DNA of 64,000 nucleotides from Mercenaria mercenaria (Eukaryota > Mollusca > Bivalvia > Venerida > Veneridae), in NCBI RefSeq assembly GCF_021730395.1, contig NC_069362.1, positions 42,116,501-42,180,500 on the forward strand, written 5' to 3'. This document shows positions 60,880 through 64,000 of this stretch, in pieces (positions within the stretch are counted from its first letter, which is position 1; the number at the start of each line of letters is the position of its first letter). The translations under genes and the position numbers were made by a program. The notes beneath the pieces were generated by a model. That model worked only from the letters and a program-made list of their open reading frames with translations. It was not told the DNA's origin and searched no databases.

Positions 60880-61771
60880 TAGTTCAATAACATTAAACTT
60901 GCACAGGTAGCCTTTTAATATTTGGACGTTCAACATGTCCCTGTGTCAAGTTTAATCGAATGTCAGCCATTCGCATAGCACAGATTACGACTTTATTTTA
61001 CTGAAGTGTAATGTAGGAAAACTCTCAAACACGTGAAACATTGGTTTACCGTAACTGAAACTGCACCAACAATCACTTCCCCGACGCATTTCACAGAAAC
61101 TTCTAGCGTAATTTATTGAAATATCATGAACAATACAACTCCGGATAAATATATAGAATCAATTATACATGTTTAGACGAAAACAAATACGTTTAGCCTA
61201 CGACACTTGTGAAAAATCTGCGGCCATTATTTAACGCATGGGTACCGCCGAACGCATGTGGGCTAGCCTTTTAAACTGCTTTGATAGGACTTTACAACTA
61301 ATTTAAGTAACTTTTATTAAAATTACAACCAATATATGCTGATTACACCCATCGATTATAAACATATGCATACTACATAGACAATACGTTAGTAACGGGC
61401 CGCATTTTTTTTCAAATCCGACCGTGAGAATATTTTTTCGTCAAAATTTAATCTTTATAATAAAGAAGATTTGACAGTTCGTGTTGTGTTGTGAAAGTGA
61501 ATGGATGTAAATTTCATTGTCAAAGTGCGGACTGATCTTCAATATCTTCAGTAAGACAGTATGTGCAATTGATGTGTAAATTAAGTTTCTTTGTCCGTTG
61601 TTGGTATTTAGCTATCGCTTTCAAGTCACTTCTACCGTGAACTTGTAAAACCTTCCGCAAGAACTTTTGCGGAAAGCTCTACCGGGAAATTCATACTTTC
61701 GATAAAACGTCGGACTATGTGAAATGTCAAAATCGTAAAATATTGAAGTCCGGCGTTTATTTATAGAACTA
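60880..61771. mobile_element. 892-bp TIR insertion directly upstream of transporter copy 3
   Basis: tatgaactc flanks it at 60871-60879 and 61772-61780. Copy 2 has a single tatgaatta at the matching place. The ends tagttcaataa and, inverted, tagttctataa form a short TIR. No transposase frame is present. The 9-bp duplication suits a Mutator-like or similar superfamily. Confidence 0.7.
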
Positions 61772-61789
61772 TATGAACTCCTATTACGT

Positions 61790-62240
61790 TTCCATGAATC
61801 ACAGAAATACATCCAAATTAGTGATAAATAGCCTTAAATCCATGATATGTTACTTTGTTTTAAATGAAGCTGTTTTGAGTTATTTATTATGATTCAATTA
61901 GATGTACTGGATAGTGTTCTCATTAATTTCAAAATTACCATGATACCATATTCGAGCGTGTCTTTGAATAGAAAACGTGATTAATAGATATATTTATAAA
62001 ATCATGCTATACAGTAACAATACAGTATGTACTATGTCTTGCACTGTGCACACATCAACTACAATACGCTGATTCATATTCAGTTAACGTAGCACTTTTA
62101 AATTTTACACACATTTAGAAGTGGATGTGAAAACTACCGAAAAGGATCAAATTATGCGATCACATCATCTTGTTTATTCTAATACATTTATCGGTTGTGA
62201 ATAAGTCGTACAATACGATTTAATAAATAAAATTCATTTA
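61790..62240 (-). promoter_or_regulatory. Conserved upstream region of transporter copy 3, displaced by insertion
   Basis: It matches 52500-52975 (tgaatcacagaaatacatcc onward) but now lies about 900 bp from the start codon because of the 60880-61771 insertion. Confidence 0.45.
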
Positions 62241-63112
62241 TACGAGGATCCTGCAAAAAGTTGTGTCACTAATTAATGGACTTCCGTAGTTTTATCCCAG
62301 GTATTTTTTAAAACGCTTCATTGCACTTCCAAGAATGATGTGTCCAATAGCTAATGATATCCGTTTATTTCGTGCAAGTTGCTTTTCAAATGACAGAGTT
62401 ATTTCAAATTGAAATAAATGCATGTAGGCATATACACTAAGCAATTTACTTGTCATATTGTAAAACAATTCTGAAAAAAATGTTTGGACCTGAGAAAAGT
62501 TTTCGCTACGTGGGTACCTCATTTGCTCACCGAGGAGCAAAAGAAACAACGCCTTAATGTGCCCGGGAACTTTTGAAAACCTTCAAAGGCTGTAATAGTC
62601 GGCTTTTTTCTAACTTGCTAACAAGCGGCGAAACCCAGGTGCACATGTTTGAGCCACAGAGATGGGCTGATAATAAGCAGTGGCAGTGAAATTATCAAAA
62701 ATGCCCCATGTATTGCCAAGAGAATCATAAGTTCGAAGAAGATTCTTGAAAGTGCCTTGTCCATCTGGTCATACAGTCACTGAACGATCCTACAAGAACT
62801 CTGAACTGAAGAAAATGAAAAGGTTTTACAATAAGAAACGTCCAAGCAAAGGATGGACAGGAGTCCATCTTATACACGACAACGCCTCCTCGCACACGTG
62901 CGAGGTTGTTAAGTCTTTTTGGTCTTCTGAAAGGGTGTGAGTTGTAAACCATCCGCCTTATTCACCTGACCTGAGTCCCTGCAACGTTTTTTTAATTTCC
63001 ATGGCTGAAGAAAATGCTTTCTTGAAAGAAATAAAACTTAAAAACTCTGAACCCAATGACAAAAAAAAAATTGATAAAATGACGCACTTAAGAAATTTGC
63101 AGGACCCTCTTA
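62241..63112 (+). mobile_element. Decayed mariner transposon B, paralogue of A
   Basis: It has the same flanks and TIRs as mariner A (tacgaggatcctgcaaaaag; tttgcaggaccctcttata). About 330 bp covering the HTH region are deleted. It keeps LIHDNASSHTCEVVKSFW with the second catalytic Asp, and NHPPYSPDLSPCN, where the third catalytic Asp is Asn. The shared insertion site shows that the transposon was present before the segmental duplication. Confidence 0.82.
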
Positions 63113-63490
63113 TAAGTTACTCGCTCAAATTTTCCTGGTAGGCTGGACCTGTTTTATTTTTATCTGGAACAGCCTTGACAGCTAAGGACGAAATGGTTTA
63201 AGAAGTCATCGCACAGACAAAACACAACTGTAATCATAAATACATGGGCGTGTTTGAAGTACGCGTGGAACCCGTACACTTAAAGCATGAAAAAGTATTT
63301 CATACATAAATGTAAACTTCTACATCTCAGACTGAGACTTAACAACCTAGAAAACCTCTTACACTGTAATTATGACCTGTTCTGATTTGGAACCTTTGTC
63401 AAAGGTCTATGATCACAGATTAAATAAAAATTAGCTTAGCAAAACCAAAAATATCCGGACCCATTCTGTGCCGGTCTATTATCCATTGTG
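63113..63490. other. Duplicated unique sequence between mariner B and array 3
   Basis: Counterpart of 54267-54700, with no gene recognised. Confidence 0.5.
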
Positions 63491-64000
63491 TGAAAATGTT
63501 AAACTCACAGTGTCGTGAACACTAGAAGATGATCACTGTTCAGTAAGCCGCATTCAGAGTGCCGTGAACACTAGAAGATGAGCAATGGTCAGTAAGCAGC
63601 ATCCAGAGTGCCGTGAGCACTAGCAAATGAGCAATGTTCAGTAAGAAGCATTCAGAGTGCCGTGAACACTAGCAAATTAGCAGTGTTCACTTAAAAGTAT
63701 TCATAGTGTCTTGAACAATAGAAGATGTGCAATGTTCAGTAAGCCGCATTCTGAGTGCCATGAACACTAGAAGCCGAACAATGTTCAGTAAGCCGCATTC
63801 AGAGTGTCGTGAACACTTGAAGATAAGCAATGTTCAGTAAGCCACATTCAGAGTGCCGTAAACACTAGAAAATGACCAATGGTCATAAAGCCGCATTCGG
63901 AGTGCCGTGAACACTGGCAATTGAGCAATGTTCAGGTAAAAGCATACATCATGTCGTGAACAATAGAAGATGAACAATGTTCCGTAAGTATCACTCACTG
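63491..64000. repeat. 48/49-bp palindromic minisatellite, array 3 (runs off the window)
   Basis: About ten units of the same family as arrays 1 and 2, starting ctcacagtgtcgtgaacact. Its position after mariner B suggests a further duplicated unit to the right. Confidence 0.85.

Larger units (their letters stand above)
48165..64000. repeat. Segmental duplication: two minisatellite-transporter-mariner units
   Basis: Unit 1 is about 48.2-55.06 kb and unit 2 about 55.06-63.49 kb. Both have the order array, 3' flank, transporter (minus), conserved upstream region, mariner, unique flank, next array. Differences are two insertions in unit 2 (59356-60081 and 60880-61771), a mariner deletion in unit 2, about 355 bp extra in unit 1 near 54.7-55.06 kb, and array length. 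Confidence 0.8.

Overview
The window reads as nuclear DNA of a marine bivalve mollusc, probably a heterodont clam. It is AT-rich, its genes are sparse and split by introns, and most of the first 30 kb consists of mobile-element families typical of bivalve genomes: 'pearl'/Helitron-like elements with internal tandem repeats and a terminal hairpin, several tRNA-derived SINEs, foldback elements and MITEs. The organism call is inferred from the repeats and gene content; no species marker was seen.

Region by region. 1-17 kb holds the 5' part of an iRhom (inactive rhomboid, RHBDF1/2-like) gene on the minus strand. Three short coding exons (6580-6684, 4280-4464, 3101-3264) join in phase and lie among pearl-like elements, SINEs and MITEs. 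At 13.37-17.09 kb is a non-coding 3.7-kb element with 25-bp terminal inverted repeats. 17-31 kb is repeat-rich and has no recognised gene: a hAT-like element, a 3.5-kb array of 91-bp units with two SINE insertions, another pearl-like element and a 1.1-kb duplicated element. 31-35 kb is AT-rich and carries a 439-bp TIR element with a 10-bp target duplication.

35-64 kb is the gene-bearing half. Three paralogues of a 12-TM SLC16/monocarboxylate-transporter-like gene are present. One is on the plus strand and broken (35.4-37.2 kb). Two are on the minus strand and look intact (50.6-52.5 and 58.2-60.9 kb). Each has two coding exons with a phase-1 junction at the same codon. The two intact copies belong to a segmental duplication of roughly 8-9 kb whose unit is 48/49-bp minisatellite, transporter gene, conserved upstream region, decayed mariner transposon, minisatellite. 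Between the broken and intact copies is a four-exon minus-strand gene (40287-44719) encoding a protein with a probable CBM20 (starch/glycogen-binding) domain. A 45-bp coding minisatellite has expanded inside the first part of that domain. A decayed LINE lies at about 38.87-39.65 kb.

Nothing suggests that the three gene types share a pathway. The strongest leads are the CBM20 gene with its intra-domain 15-residue repeats, the 3.7-kb TIR element carrying AGTC-YGTA-GACT palindromes at about 350-bp spacing, and transposon insertions whose ends are fixed by comparing the duplicated transporter loci.
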